Source: Rhodococcus sp. P-2
GTDB lineage: Bacteria; Actinomycetota; Actinomycetes; Mycobacteriales; Mycobacteriaceae
DNA length: 64,000 nucleotides
Assembly (NCBI RefSeq): GCF_016598535.1
Contig: NZ_CP066779.1
Span: forward strand, 2,790,001-2,854,000
Direction: 5' to 3'
Shown here: piece after piece, positions 52,524 through 60,970 of the stretch
Position numbering within the stretch: position 1 is the first letter of the stretch
Layout: each line of letters opens with the position of its first letter
The notes under the pieces: model-generated
What the model saw: only the letters and a program-made list of their open reading frames with translations
Told to the model about the DNA's origin: nothing
Databases searched by the model: none
Position numbers and translations under genes: made by a program

Positions 52524-52964
52524 CGGTGCTCCTCGAGATGGGGGACGGGCGCAGTTCTGCTCGGCCGCGGATCGAGCGGGTGCCGGGGTTCATTGTTCAC
52601 TGCGGACGTGCGGGATGGTGTGCGGGATGATCCGTGTCGCGGATTGGATCCAATTGTGCCTGTTCGCTTGTTTGACCGCAGTTGTGATCTGGCCTGAATG
52701 CTCCACAGCTTTGGATCCAATCACTCGAATTTGCTTCTCGGATGAAACTCTCAGCACGTATGTTGCGGGGTATTGGCCCTGTTCGTCAAGTGGGCCAAGC
52801 CACATTTACTGCCAATGGAGACCGAGGCAGGTTTGCGAATGGATCCATTCGGTGGCAATGTGAGGCCCAACACGGAAAGCGGACCGCTCTGAGCGAGTCC
52901 CTCCGCGCTGTCCAGACGCGCTGCCAAAGCTTGGCCGTCCAAAGGCCTGATCCGGAGACTGACT
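52524..52964. promoter_or_regulatory. Divergent control region with three GGATCC-centred operators
   Basis: This 441-bp gap has no gene. It carries ATTGGATCCAAT (52643-52654, perfect palindrome), TTTGGATCCAAT (52710-52721, one mismatch) and AATGGATCCATT (52838-52849, perfect palindrome). Centres are 67 and 128 bp apart. Short palindromes of this type suit FCD-GntR dimers. Two lie closer to the regulator and one nearer the E1 gene, so both arms could be controlled. Confidence 0.75.
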
Positions 52965-55145
52965 ATGACCACGCACAAGAAACTCACCGCAGCATCACCA
53001 TGGGTGGAACTGGCAACATCGAACAAGGACTGGGATGCGGCCGACCCGTCGCTCCTCGCCACGATGCTGGCTCAGACGATCTTGATCCGATCCTTCGAGG
53101 AATACGTTCTGGAGTTGGCGGGGAAAGGACTGATCCACGGTCCGGCCCACTCCAGCATCGGACAAGAGGGTGGGGCTGTGGGATCGATCGTCGGCCTCAC
53201 ATCCGCTGACTCCATCAACGGTTCCCACCGCGGACATCATCAGTTTCTTGCCAAGGCGCTGGCCCATGTGGCTGTCGACGGTTTGGATCCGACCGCTGAA
53301 CTCTCGCCGGAGGTCCGTACCGTACTGACCCGCAGCCTCGCAGAGATCTGTGGTCTGTCGCGCGGCTACTGCCGTGGTCGTGGCGGGTCCATGCACCTGC
53401 AGTGGAAAGAAGCCGGCGCGATGGGTACGAATGCGATCGTCGGAGGCGGGGTACCGCAAGCTGCAGGTTTTGCCTGGGCGCACCGTCAGGCAGGAACCGA
53501 TGCCGTCGCAGTTACCTACTTCGGTGATGGCGCGGTCAACATCGGGTCGGTACTCGAATCGTTCAATCTGGCGGCAGCCTGGGATCTTCCGATCTGCTTC
53601 TTCATCGAGAACAACCAATATGCGGTATCCACACATGTCGCGGAAGCGACCGGTGAACCGCGATTGTCGGCACGCGGGCTCGGGTTCAACATTCCTAGTT
53701 GGAAGGTCGACGGTATGGACCCGCTTGCGGTCCACCTCGCGATGCGGGAGGCCCTCACACACATGCGTTCGGGTAAGGGCCCGACGATCATCGAAGCTGA
53801 TGTCTATCGCTTCTTTCACCAGAACGGCCCATTCCCGGGCAGCGCTTTCGGCTATCGCACGAAGGACGAAGAAAAGGCCTGGAAAAAGCGCGATCCGCTT
53901 CGCCTGCTCACCGATCAAGTGGTCCGTCGGAAGCTGCTGACGGAAGCCGACGTAGCTAAGGCGGTCGCGCAAGCCTCCCGGGTAATGCAGGAGATCGGTG
54001 GCGAGCTGCTGGAAAAGGTGCCAGGGGGCAAGCCTGGTGAGGTCAGAATCAAGGCATCGGAATGGCCGGATGTGAACTTCGTCGATGTCGGGATACGCGG
54101 TGATCTCAGTGAGTTCGGGGGTGCCCGATTCGTGGAACCAGAGGAGTTCGCCGGCGAGATGGCCGATCGAAAGTTCATCGACGTCGTGGCTGAGGTGATG
54201 GACCGTCGCATGGACGCCGACAACTCCATCGTCGTGATGGGTGAGGACATCCATCGCTTGAAGGGCGGAACGAACGGCGCTACAAAAGGATTGGCTGATC
54301 GATACCCGGGCAGAGTGCTCGGCACTCCGATCAGTGAGAATGCGTTCGCGGGCCTCGGTGGCGGAATCGCCTTGGACGGACGGTACAAGCCAGTCGTCGA
54401 ATTCATGTACGCCGATTTCATGTGGGTGGCAGCCGACCAGATCTTCAATCAGATCGGCAAGGCGCGACATATGTTCGGTGGGGACAGCAACGTGCCCTTT
54501 GTATTGCGCAGCAAGGTCGCTATGGGGACCGGCTACGGCTCGCAACACTCCATGGACCCTGCAGGCGTGTTTGCAACTGCCCCGGGATGGCGCATCGTCG
54601 CACCGTCCACGCCGTACGACTACATCGGATTGATGAACAGCGCTTTGCACTGTAACGACCCGGTGGTGGTCATCGAGCACGTAGACCTTTACGGCACGAG
54701 CGGCCAGGCGCCGACCGATGATTACGACTACTTCCTGCCGGTCGGGAAGGCTGCAGTGCGTCGGCGCGGAAGCGATCTCACGATCATTTCCTATTTGTCG
54801 ATGGTGGGGCATTGCCTCGAGGCAGTGGACGAAATCGGGACAGTCGATGCCGAGGTCATCGATCTCCGTTGGCTCGACCAAGCGAGTATCGACTGGGACA
54901 CCATCGGCGAAAGCATCAGAAAGACCAACAACGTGGTCATCGCTGAGCAAGGAGCACACGGAACGTCATACGGCGGCTGGCTCAGTGATGAAATCCAACG
55001 CCGATTCTTCGATTGGCTTGATCAGCCCATCCAGCGAGTGACGGGGTCTGAGGCATCGCCGAGCATCAGCAAAGTGCTCGAACGTGCGGCAATTGCACAG
55101 ACGGATGAAGTAGTCGAAGCGTTGAAGAGGATCACTCGATCGTGA
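52965..55145 (+). CDS. Single-chain ThDP dehydrogenase E1 (alpha-beta fusion), acetoin/2-oxoacid type
   Basis: A 726-residue E1 in which the usually separate subunits are joined. The alpha part (about 1-370) has SHRGHHQFLAKA, which resembles AcoA of acetoin dehydrogenase, and the ThDP motif from GDGAVNIG (187-194) to ENN (215-217). The beta part (about 395-726) has IVVMGEDIHRLKGGT and GTPISENAFAGLGGG. Both halves look intact. With the following E2 and E3 genes it should oxidatively cleave acetoin or decarboxylate a 2-oxoacid to acyl-CoA. ATG 52965 follows GGAG. Confidence 0.88.
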   Translation: MTTHKKLTAASPWVELATSNKDWDAADPSLLATMLAQTILIRSFEEYVLELAGKGLIHGPAHSSIGQEGGAVGSIVGLTSADSINGSHRGHHQFLAKALAHVAVDGLDPTAELSPEVRTVLTRSLAEICGLSRGYCRGRGGSMHLQWKEAGAMGTNAIVGGGVPQAAGFAWAHRQAGTDAVAVTYFGDGAVNIGSVLESFNLAAAWDLPICFFIENNQYAVSTHVAEATGEPRLSARGLGFNIPSWKVDGMDPLAVHLAMREALTHMRSGKGPTIIEADVYRFFHQNGPFPGSAFGYRTKDEEKAWKKRDPLRLLTDQVVRRKLLTEADVAKAVAQASRVMQEIGGELLEKVPGGKPGEVRIKASEWPDVNFVDVGIRGDLSEFGGARFVEPEEFAGEMADRKFIDVVAEVMDRRMDADNSIVVMGEDIHRLKGGTNGATKGLADRYPGRVLGTPISENAFAGLGGGIALDGRYKPVVEFMYADFMWVAADQIFNQIGKARHMFGGDSNVPFVLRSKVAMGTGYGSQHSMDPAGVFATAPGWRIVAPSTPYDYIGLMNSALHCNDPVVVIEHVDLYGTSGQAPTDDYDYFLPVGKAAVRRRGSDLTIISYLSMVGHCLEAVDEIGTVDAEVIDLRWLDQASIDWDTIGESIRKTNNVVIAEQGAHGTSYGGWLSDEIQRRFFDWLDQPIQRVTGSEASPSISKVLERAAIAQTDEVVEALKRITRS

Positions 55146-55207
55146 ACGGACCGAACCGAACCCACTCACCCTCATCGGCAGAAATTCTCTAGGAGCAATC
55201 AACCGCC

Positions 55208-56485
55208 ATGGCGACATTACTGCGCATGCCAGAGGTGGCAGCCGGAGCTACCACCGTAATCCTCTCCGAGTGGCCGCTGGCTGTCGATTCGGAATTTGAT
55301 GTCGACGAACCGTTGGCCGTTCTCGAAACGGACAAAGCGACGGTTGAGATCGAGGCCGAGTCCGCCGGTGTTCTTGTACACACATTCGTCGAACCAGGGA
55401 CGTCTGTCGACGTCGGTGCACCGATCGCCGTCCTCGCTGATCGGGGCGAAGTCGTGAAGGATATTGCGACATTGCTGGCCGAGCTCGGAGTCTTTGATGC
55501 CGATGGGTACTCGGCCAAGATTGAAACATCCACTGCTGTAGACAAACCCGACGGTGCGTCTTCTCCGACCGTGCCGGGCGAGAAAGTGGCCGATGAGAGG
55601 GCGCCGCGAATTTTCGCGAGTCCCTTGGCGCGACGTCTAGCGGAATCGGCAGGGCTGAGACTCGGTGACATCGTGGGATCGGGCCCGAACGGACGCGTTG
55701 TACGTAGCGACGTGGATGCAGCAATAGCAGCGAAGGCCGCTTCGGCAGAGGCCGTCGCAGTGAAAGATGCTGGTGTGAAGGACGCTGGAGTCAAGGACCG
55801 TGGCCCTGTCTTCACGGACACGCCGCACACGAGACTTCGGCGTGCAATTGCTGCTCGGCTGACATCGAGTAAGCAGACACAGCCCCATTTCTACATCTCT
55901 GGTTCTGCTCGGGTCGATGCGTTGCTGGAGGCGCGCAGGCAGCTCAACGAAGTCAGCGCTTCCAAGGTGTCGGTCAACGATCTGTTGATAAAAGCGATGG
56001 CGAAGGCACATACGCTGGTGCCGGAGATGAATTCGATCTGGGTCGAAGACGCAGTGAGAACCTTTGCCAAGGTGGATATTTCGATCGCGATAGATTCCGA
56101 TCGCGGATTGCTTACTCCTGTTCTGCGTGGGGTCGACACCATGTCCATTTCCGAAATTGCGAGCGCCACAAAAGAATTAGTAGCGAGAGCCGGTGCAGGG
56201 AAGATTCGGCAGGACGAACTCGAAGGTGGATCGACGACAATCTCGAACCTAGGGATGTTTGGGGTCGAGGAATTCTCGGCCATAATCAACCCACCTCAAT
56301 CGTCGATTCTTGCGATTGGAGCAGCGACCGAGCAGCCCGTTGTCGTCGAGGGACGGCTGGAGGTCGGGACGGTTCTGCGAGTGATCCTCTCGGTTGATCA
56401 TCGGCCGATCGACGGGGCGATCGCCGCGAAGTGGATGAAGCATTTCACCACAGTGCTCGAGAACCCGATCCAGATCTTCGGCTGA
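55208..56485 (+). CDS. Dihydrolipoamide acyltransferase E2
   Basis: A 425-residue E2 with one lipoyl domain (Lys43 in [12 protein letters not shown]), a peripheral-subunit-binding domain (about 137-172, [16 protein letters not shown]) and a catalytic domain ending in DHRPIDG with His398 and Asp402. It moves the acyl group to CoA. A repetitive GVKDAGVKD linker precedes the catalytic domain. It follows the E1 gene by 62 bases and precedes the E3 gene by 32, so it is in one operon. The catalytic-domain motif DHRPIDG differs slightly from the canonical DHRxxDG. Confidence 0.92.
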   Translation: MATLLRMPEVAAGATTVILSEWPLAVDSEFDVDEPLAVLETDKATVEIEAESAGVLVHTFVEPGTSVDVGAPIAVLADRGEVVKDIATLLAELGVFDADGYSAKIETSTAVDKPDGASSPTVPGEKVADERAPRIFASPLARRLAESAGLRLGDIVGSGPNGRVVRSDVDAAIAAKAASAEAVAVKDAGVKDAGVKDRGPVFTDTPHTRLRRAIAARLTSSKQTQPHFYISGSARVDALLEARRQLNEVSASKVSVNDLLIKAMAKAHTLVPEMNSIWVEDAVRTFAKVDISIAIDSDRGLLTPVLRGVDTMSISEIASATKELVARAGAGKIRQDELEGGSTTISNLGMFGVEEFSAIINPPQSSILAIGAATEQPVVVEGRLEVGTVLRVILSVDHRPIDGAIAAKWMKHFTTVLENPIQIFG

Positions 56486-56517
56486 GAAGACATCGCGAGA
56501 AAGTGGGAGGCACAGGA

Positions 56518-57918
56518 ATGAATTCGCATTACGACGTGGTCGTACTCGGAGCTGGGCCCGGTGGCTACGTTGCGGCCATCAGGGCTGCGCAACTGGGGCT
56601 CTCCATTGCTGTGGTCGAGGAAAAGTACTGGGGCGGAGTTTGTCTGAACGTCGGATGCATTCCGTCGAAGGCACTGCTGCGGCACGCGGAGATTGCGCAC
56701 CTGGTGACAGACGAAGCCTCGATGTTCGGAATCGAAGGTGTCACTTCGGTTGACTTCGGGGTTGCGTTCGACCGCAGTCGATCCGTTGCGGACGGCCGAA
56801 CCAAGGGCGTCAACTACCTGATGAAGAAGAACGGTATTCGGCAGTACAACGGTCGTGGCGTATTTCGTGGACCGAACACCCTCGAGGTATCGGGGGTTGA
56901 GTCCGCGACGATCACTTTCGACAACGTGATCATCGCTAGTGGTGCAGAGCCACGACTACTTCCAGGTACGACTCGCAGCGACAATGTAGTCACGTATGAG
57001 GAGCAGATTCTCACACGTGAGCTACCGAAGAGCGTGGTCATTGCCGGTGCGGGAGCGATCGGTGTGGAATTCGCCTATGTTCTGAACAGTTTCGGAGTTG
57101 ACGTCACGCTGATCGAGTACGCAGAGCGGATCCTTCCGCTGGAAGATACGGATGTCTCTGCGGAACTGTCGAAGCGATACAAGAAATCCGGGATCACGAT
57201 TCTGGTTTCCACTGGCGTGGAGGAGATCGTCGATTCGGGCGGCCAGGTCAAGGTGGTAGTGAGGCAGGGCGGCGAGGCGCGAACGCTGCTCACGGACAAG
57301 GTGATCCAAGCGATCGGGTTTGTTCCGCGGACCGACGGCTACGGCCTCGAGACGACGGGCGTCGAACTGACCGAGCGGGGAGGCGTGATGGTCGACGAGT
57401 ACATGCGTACGTCAGTGCCAGGAATCTTCGCAATCGGCGACGTCACTGCTCAGTTGATGCTCGCTCACGTCGCAGAGGCTCAGGGCGTGGTCGCGGCTGA
57501 GACGATTGCCGGCGTAGACACCGTCCCCGTCGACTACCCGATGATTCCCCGCGCAACATTCTGTCAACCTCAAGTTGCCAGCTTCGGGTGGACAGAGCAG
57601 CAAGCGAGGGACAAGGCCGAGATCTCGGGCTGGGATGTCAAGGTGGCTACCTTTCCGTTCAGTGCCAACGGCAAGGCACATGGTCTCGGGGATGCTGTCG
57701 GATTCGTGAAGCTGATCAGTGACGATACGTACGGTGAGTTGCTCGGTGGGCATCTGATCGGTCCGGAAGTGACCGAGCTACTACCAGAGTTGACGCTCGC
57801 TCAGAAATTCGAACTGACAGTTGAAGACCTCGTACGCAACGTTCACGCCCATCCCACACTGAGTGAGGCGCTGCAGGAGGCATTCCACGGGCTGGCAGGA
57901 CACATGATCAATCTGTGA
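56518..57918 (+). CDS. lpdA: Dihydrolipoamide dehydrogenase E3
   Basis: A 466-residue flavoprotein. FAD site [11 protein letters not shown] (11-21), redox disulfide Cys42/Cys47 (GGVCLNVGC), NAD site [16 protein letters not shown] and the C-terminal catalytic HAHPTLSEA are all present. It reoxidises the lipoyl arm of the E2. ATG 56518 follows AGGA. Being inside this operon, it probably serves this complex specifically rather than the housekeeping complexes. Confidence 0.93.
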   Translation: MNSHYDVVVLGAGPGGYVAAIRAAQLGLSIAVVEEKYWGGVCLNVGCIPSKALLRHAEIAHLVTDEASMFGIEGVTSVDFGVAFDRSRSVADGRTKGVNYLMKKNGIRQYNGRGVFRGPNTLEVSGVESATITFDNVIIASGAEPRLLPGTTRSDNVVTYEEQILTRELPKSVVIAGAGAIGVEFAYVLNSFGVDVTLIEYAERILPLEDTDVSAELSKRYKKSGITILVSTGVEEIVDSGGQVKVVVRQGGEARTLLTDKVIQAIGFVPRTDGYGLETTGVELTERGGVMVDEYMRTSVPGIFAIGDVTAQLMLAHVAEAQGVVAAETIAGVDTVPVDYPMIPRATFCQPQVASFGWTEQQARDKAEISGWDVKVATFPFSANGKAHGLGDAVGFVKLISDDTYGELLGGHLIGPEVTELLPELTLAQKFELTVEDLVRNVHAHPTLSEALQEAFHGLAGHMINL

Positions 57919-57969
57919 ACGGACTGCTGTTGAATTGGTCCGATAACCGAACCGAACGAGGAGTGGCAA

Positions 57970-58479
57970 GTGATAGGCGTTAAGGCAGACTCGCTCCCTG
58001 AACCCTTGCGGGGGAACCCGGTGGCGCAGATCGCCATGATCGTGCCTGACCTGGAATCGGCCGTTGCACTGTGGAGCGGCATTCTCGGCCGAGACGATTG
58101 GTCGATCTACACGTATGGGCCCGACAACGTTCCGGAGTTGAGCTACCGAGGTGAGGAAGGGCGATTCGGCATGCGCTTGGCGTTTGTCGGTGCCGGTCCC
58201 CAAATCGAGCTGATCGAACTGCTCGAAGGCCCCAGCTCGTACCACGAATGGCATTCGCGTCATGGTTTCGGATTGCACCACCTGGGTTTTGTCGTCCCGT
58301 CGATCAAGGACGCGATGATCGAAATGGCGCAATACGACGTCGATTTGATTCAGTCGGGGTACGGCTATGGGGCGAACGGGGACGGAGGTTTTGCGTACTA
58401 CGACACTCAGGATTCGGTCGGCGCAATCGTCGAACTCATCGAGATCCCATCGACCCGACGACCATCCGAGGTTATGTAG
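57970..58479 (+). CDS. VOC family protein (glyoxalase/epimerase-like)
   Basis: A 169-residue protein of two beta-alpha-beta-beta-beta modules. The first histidine-equivalent position lies in PVAQIAMIVPDLESAVALW, followed by ELIELLEG; the second module begins HHLGFVVPSIKDA and ends AIVELIEIP. The HHLGF and two C-terminal glutamates are metal-ligand-type residues as in methylmalonyl-CoA epimerase and glyoxalase relatives. GTG 57970 follows GAGGAG. It ends the dehydrogenase operon; a lactoyl/epimerase-type step on the pathway product is possible. Confidence 0.8.
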   Translation: MIGVKADSLPEPLRGNPVAQIAMIVPDLESAVALWSGILGRDDWSIYTYGPDNVPELSYRGEEGRFGMRLAFVGAGPQIELIELLEGPSSYHEWHSRHGFGLHHLGFVVPSIKDAMIEMAQYDVDLIQSGYGYGANGDGGFAYYDTQDSVGAIVELIEIPSTRRPSEVM

Positions 58480-59410
58480 ACGCGGCGTCGATGAGCGCGG
58501 TATAGACACGCTCCGGTTCTTCGGCAATGCGATTGAGCACGTACAGCCACCACTGTGTTCCGAAGATGACGTATTCGCGTGTGGTGAACCCCGCTGCTCG
58601 GAGTGCGTCCAGTTGCTCGGTACCGAGGCCGAGCAGCATCTCGAACTCGACATGGCTCTGTTCCAAGGCCCAACCATGTTCTGCGCGTAATGCTTCGAGG
58701 ATGTCGCGGTCATGCGTCGCGATGGAAACCTGGTGACCCGAGTCGACGATCCGGGCTGCGTAGTCGAGATACGCCCCGCGCAGTTCGGCACTGCCGCGCG
58801 GGTAGGCGACGGATTCGGCTTCGAGGAAGGCGCCCTTCACGAGACGGATGCGACCGGGTCGGTCCAGCAGAGCGGCGAGATCCTTTGCGGTCCGGTGCAG
58901 TCGGGCCTGAACGGTGATCCCCACGTGAGTGAAACGCTCGGCCAGTCGCGCATGCATGTCGAGGACCAGGTCGGTGCGATCGGACGCTTCGGCGGAAATG
59001 ATCAGTTCGGCACCTGCGTGTTCCGTGGCCTCGGCCAGGCGCACGACATTGCGAAAGCACTGCTCCGGATCGATCACCAAGCCGATGTGTGAGAGGTCGA
59101 ACGACACGGTGCTGTCGACACCCGACGTGCCGATCCGTTCCGCCAGTTCCACGAAAACATCGGTTTCGGCGTTCGCGAGCTCGGGATCCCGGACGCTCTC
59201 GCCGGTGTATTCGATGCTCGCCTTGTGCCCTCGGGCGAAGATCGAGGGAAGACGATCGAAGGCGTCGTCGATGGTTTCGCCGCCGATGTAGCGAGCGGCC
59301 ACTTTCCGTGCGAGTGCTGCCGTTGCAGCGTCCGCCATGGTGCGTTCTTTCAGGGATTCGTCGAGTGCGAGGCGGCGTAGGACGTCGGCGGCCTGGGCTT
59401 GTAGATCCAT
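58472..59410 (-). CDS. Proline dehydrogenase
   Basis: A 312-residue flavoenzyme with the PRODH barrel. Landmarks are VSFDLSHIGLVIDP, ELIISAEASDRTDLVLDMHA, RIRLVKGAFLEAESVAYPRG and, near the C-terminus, LGLGTEQLDALRAAG. It oxidises proline to pyrroline-5-carboxylate. ATG 59410 is chosen; GTG 59416 is in frame just upstream. It is a stand-alone enzyme, unlike fused PutA, and no P5C dehydrogenase gene is in the window. Its 3' end overlaps the VOC gene by eight bases in convergent orientation. Confidence 0.9.
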   Translation of the reverse strand: MDLQAQAADVLRRLALDESLKERTMADAATAALARKVAARYIGGETIDDAFDRLPSIFARGHKASIEYTGESVRDPELANAETDVFVELAERIGTSGVDSTVSFDLSHIGLVIDPEQCFRNVVRLAEATEHAGAELIISAEASDRTDLVLDMHARLAERFTHVGITVQARLHRTAKDLAALLDRPGRIRLVKGAFLEAESVAYPRGSAELRGAYLDYAARIVDSGHQVSIATHDRDILEALRAEHGWALEQSHVEFEMLLGLGTEQLDALRAAGFTTREYVIFGTQWWLYVLNRIAEEPERVYTALIDAAST

Positions 59411-59474
59411 GTTCACGGATTCAGCGTATCCGGATGAGGGGCGGGAATTATTCTCCGAACCCTTGCTTTCGATC

Positions 59475-59496
59475 TATTGTCGATATATCGTCGATA
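59475..59496. repeat. Tandem 11-bp near-palindromic repeats (operator candidate)
   Basis: TATTGTCGATA (59475-59485) and TATCGTCGATA (59486-59496) stand head to tail. Each is a near-perfect inverted repeat around its centre and the period is 11 bp, close to one helix turn, so two dimers could bind the same face. They lie 35 bases before the start of the Arg/Gly-rich protein. Confidence 0.6.
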
Positions 59497-59530
59497 CGTC
59501 AAACAAACACCGACAGTCCAGGAGGACAAC

Positions 59531-60001
59531 ATGTACGCCCCACACAACAACCCAGAAATGCAAGAACGTCGCGAGCACGGCCGTCGAGGTCCGCATCGTG
59601 GACATGGTTTCCGTCGAGGATTCGAGGGAGAGCGCCCCGAGGGTCGCTTCGAAGATCGAGCAGATGGACGTCCTGAAGGACGCCCTGAAGGCCGACGTGG
59701 TCGCCAAGGTCAGCGTGAATTCGGTCGACCCGACCAGCGCGGACACGGCCGCCCTCACTTCGGTGAAGCCGGCGCAACTCTCCGCCCCGCGATGGGTCTA
59801 CTCCGAGGTGCCGCCGTCGCGGTAGCCGCAGGTGGGACCGCTGAGCAGGTAGCCAAGGCAGAGGCAATTCTCGCCGAAGCACGCCGGGCATTGTTCGAGA
59901 TGCTGGCGGAAAAGCCCGCTGACGTGCAGCCGGCCGACAAAGAGCCGGCTGACGCAGAAGCTACAGTCGCAGAATCTGCCGACACGCTGCCGGCAGAGTG
60001 A
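59531..60001 (+). CDS. Arg/Gly-rich protein with helical C-terminal tail
   Basis: A 156-residue protein; no family could be named. Residues 1-66 are rich in arginine, glycine, histidine and glutamate, with tandem PEGR and RPEGR units. Residues about 67-115 form an amphipathic/helical region (ATLRPAMGLLRGAAVAVAAG, then AEAILAEARRALFEMLAEKP), resembling the C-terminal helix of actinobacterial PadR regulators, but no winged helix is visible. The end is acidic and alanine/proline-rich. ATG 59531 follows AGGAGGA, a strong site. The tandem operator-like repeats sit upstream. Confidence 0.6.
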   Translation: MYAPHNNPEMQERREHGRRGPHRGHGFRRGFEGERPEGRFEDRADGRPEGRPEGRRGRQGQREFGRPDQRGHGRPHFGEAGATLRPAMGLLRGAAVAVAAGGTAEQVAKAEAILAEARRALFEMLAEKPADVQPADKEPADAEATVAESADTLPAE

Positions 60002-60010
60002 TCACGGGGC

Positions 60011-60826
60011 TCAGGCGCCGACGGTGACTTCTTCGCTGTTCATGCCGGAAACGTGGCCGTCGACGCCCTCTCGCCAGTACCCGACAACATTGTGCTTGTC
60101 GCGAGCGATTCCTCGAACTTCCCTCAGATGCTTACGAATACGACGGCTGGTTGCGCTTTCGCACGCCACCCAGGCGTAGACGTCGGCCGATTCGGATTCG
60201 GGAAACTCGACCTTCTCCACAGCCTCGAACAGCGCGCTCGGCGCCTTTCCGAGACCACTCCCCACGAGCCACGTGTACGTGACGTCGCCGCGAGTGACGA
60301 ATTCCTGTCGATCCTCTTCGGTTTCGACCTCGATGATCGCCTGTGCGACATCGCCCTCTCGAAGTTCTTCGACAATCCTGCCCAGTCCGGGGAGACCCGT
60401 GGCGTCTGCGACCAGCAGCTGCCAACGAGGACCCGCCGGTGCTTGGTAATGGGAACGCGAACTGTCCGACCAGAAGACGCCTAGTAGGTGACCTGGTTCG
60501 GCCCGCAGGGCCCAATCCGCTGCAATACCGCCAGGGTGCACGACGAAGTCGATGTCCAGACGTCGGCCGCCGTCGTGCACCTTGCGCACGGTGTAGTGCC
60601 GCCACGGTGGCTCGGTTCCGAGATCGGCCTTGCCGTAGTCGGGATTGTTGAAGTAGTCGTATTCTGCTTCTGTTTCACCGGGTTTCGGGAACGCGATGTC
60701 GATGCGCTCGTCGCCCTGTCCGCCGGTCGGCCAGTGCCAGTCACCTTCTGCTTCGATGCTGATTCGCCGCATGTGCGGGGTCAGTGACGTGACGGTGACA
60801 ACGCGGGCGGGTTCGCAGAAAGACAT
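60011..60826 (-). CDS. Siderophore-interacting protein (ViuB/FAD-binding)
   Basis: A 271-residue SIP-family flavoprotein. The FAD site is RHYTVRKV (about 76-83), followed by an NAD(P)-type domain with YVWVACES-like segment (YAWVACESATSRRIRKHL). It reduces ferric siderophores inside the cell to release iron. It stands alone, preceded by a 144-bp gap holding the HNH-gene terminator. No Fur/IdeR box was recognised upstream. The start is ATG 60826. Confidence 0.9.
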   Translation of the reverse strand: MSFCEPARVVTVTSLTPHMRRISIEAEGDWHWPTGGQGDERIDIAFPKPGETEAEYDYFNNPDYGKADLGTEPPWRHYTVRKVHDGGRRLDIDFVVHPGGIAADWALRAEPGHLLGVFWSDSSRSHYQAPAGPRWQLLVADATGLPGLGRIVEELREGDVAQAIIEVETEEDRQEFVTRGDVTYTWLVGSGLGKAPSALFEAVEKVEFPESESADVYAWVACESATSRRIRKHLREVRGIARDKHNVVGYWREGVDGHVSGMNSEEVTVGA

Positions 60827-60896
60827 TCCTCGACCCTATTGGTCCTGCGTGTCGAAGTGGAGACAGATGCTGTCGCAAGACGGACATCGAGTGCAG

Positions 60897-60960
60897 CTGA
60901 AAACGCCAGCGTATGCCCCGAGGCATGGTTTCTCCCCGGTGCATACGCTGGCATTTTCAG
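60897..60960 (-). terminator. Long stem-loop after the HNH gene
   Basis: Two 20-base arms (60897-60916 and 60941-60960) pair with one mismatch, around a 24-nt loop. It starts 11 bases after the HNH-gene stop on the minus strand, and TTTT lies inside the second arm. It is unusually long and A/T-ended for a local terminator, but transcription termination is the simplest role. Confidence 0.65.
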
Positions 60961-60970
60961 TTATGCCCGT

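Noticed and set aside
52995-54959. Minus-strand open frame of 654 codons across the E1 gene
   Set aside because: No homology-like motifs; antisense to an intact ThDP dehydrogenase.
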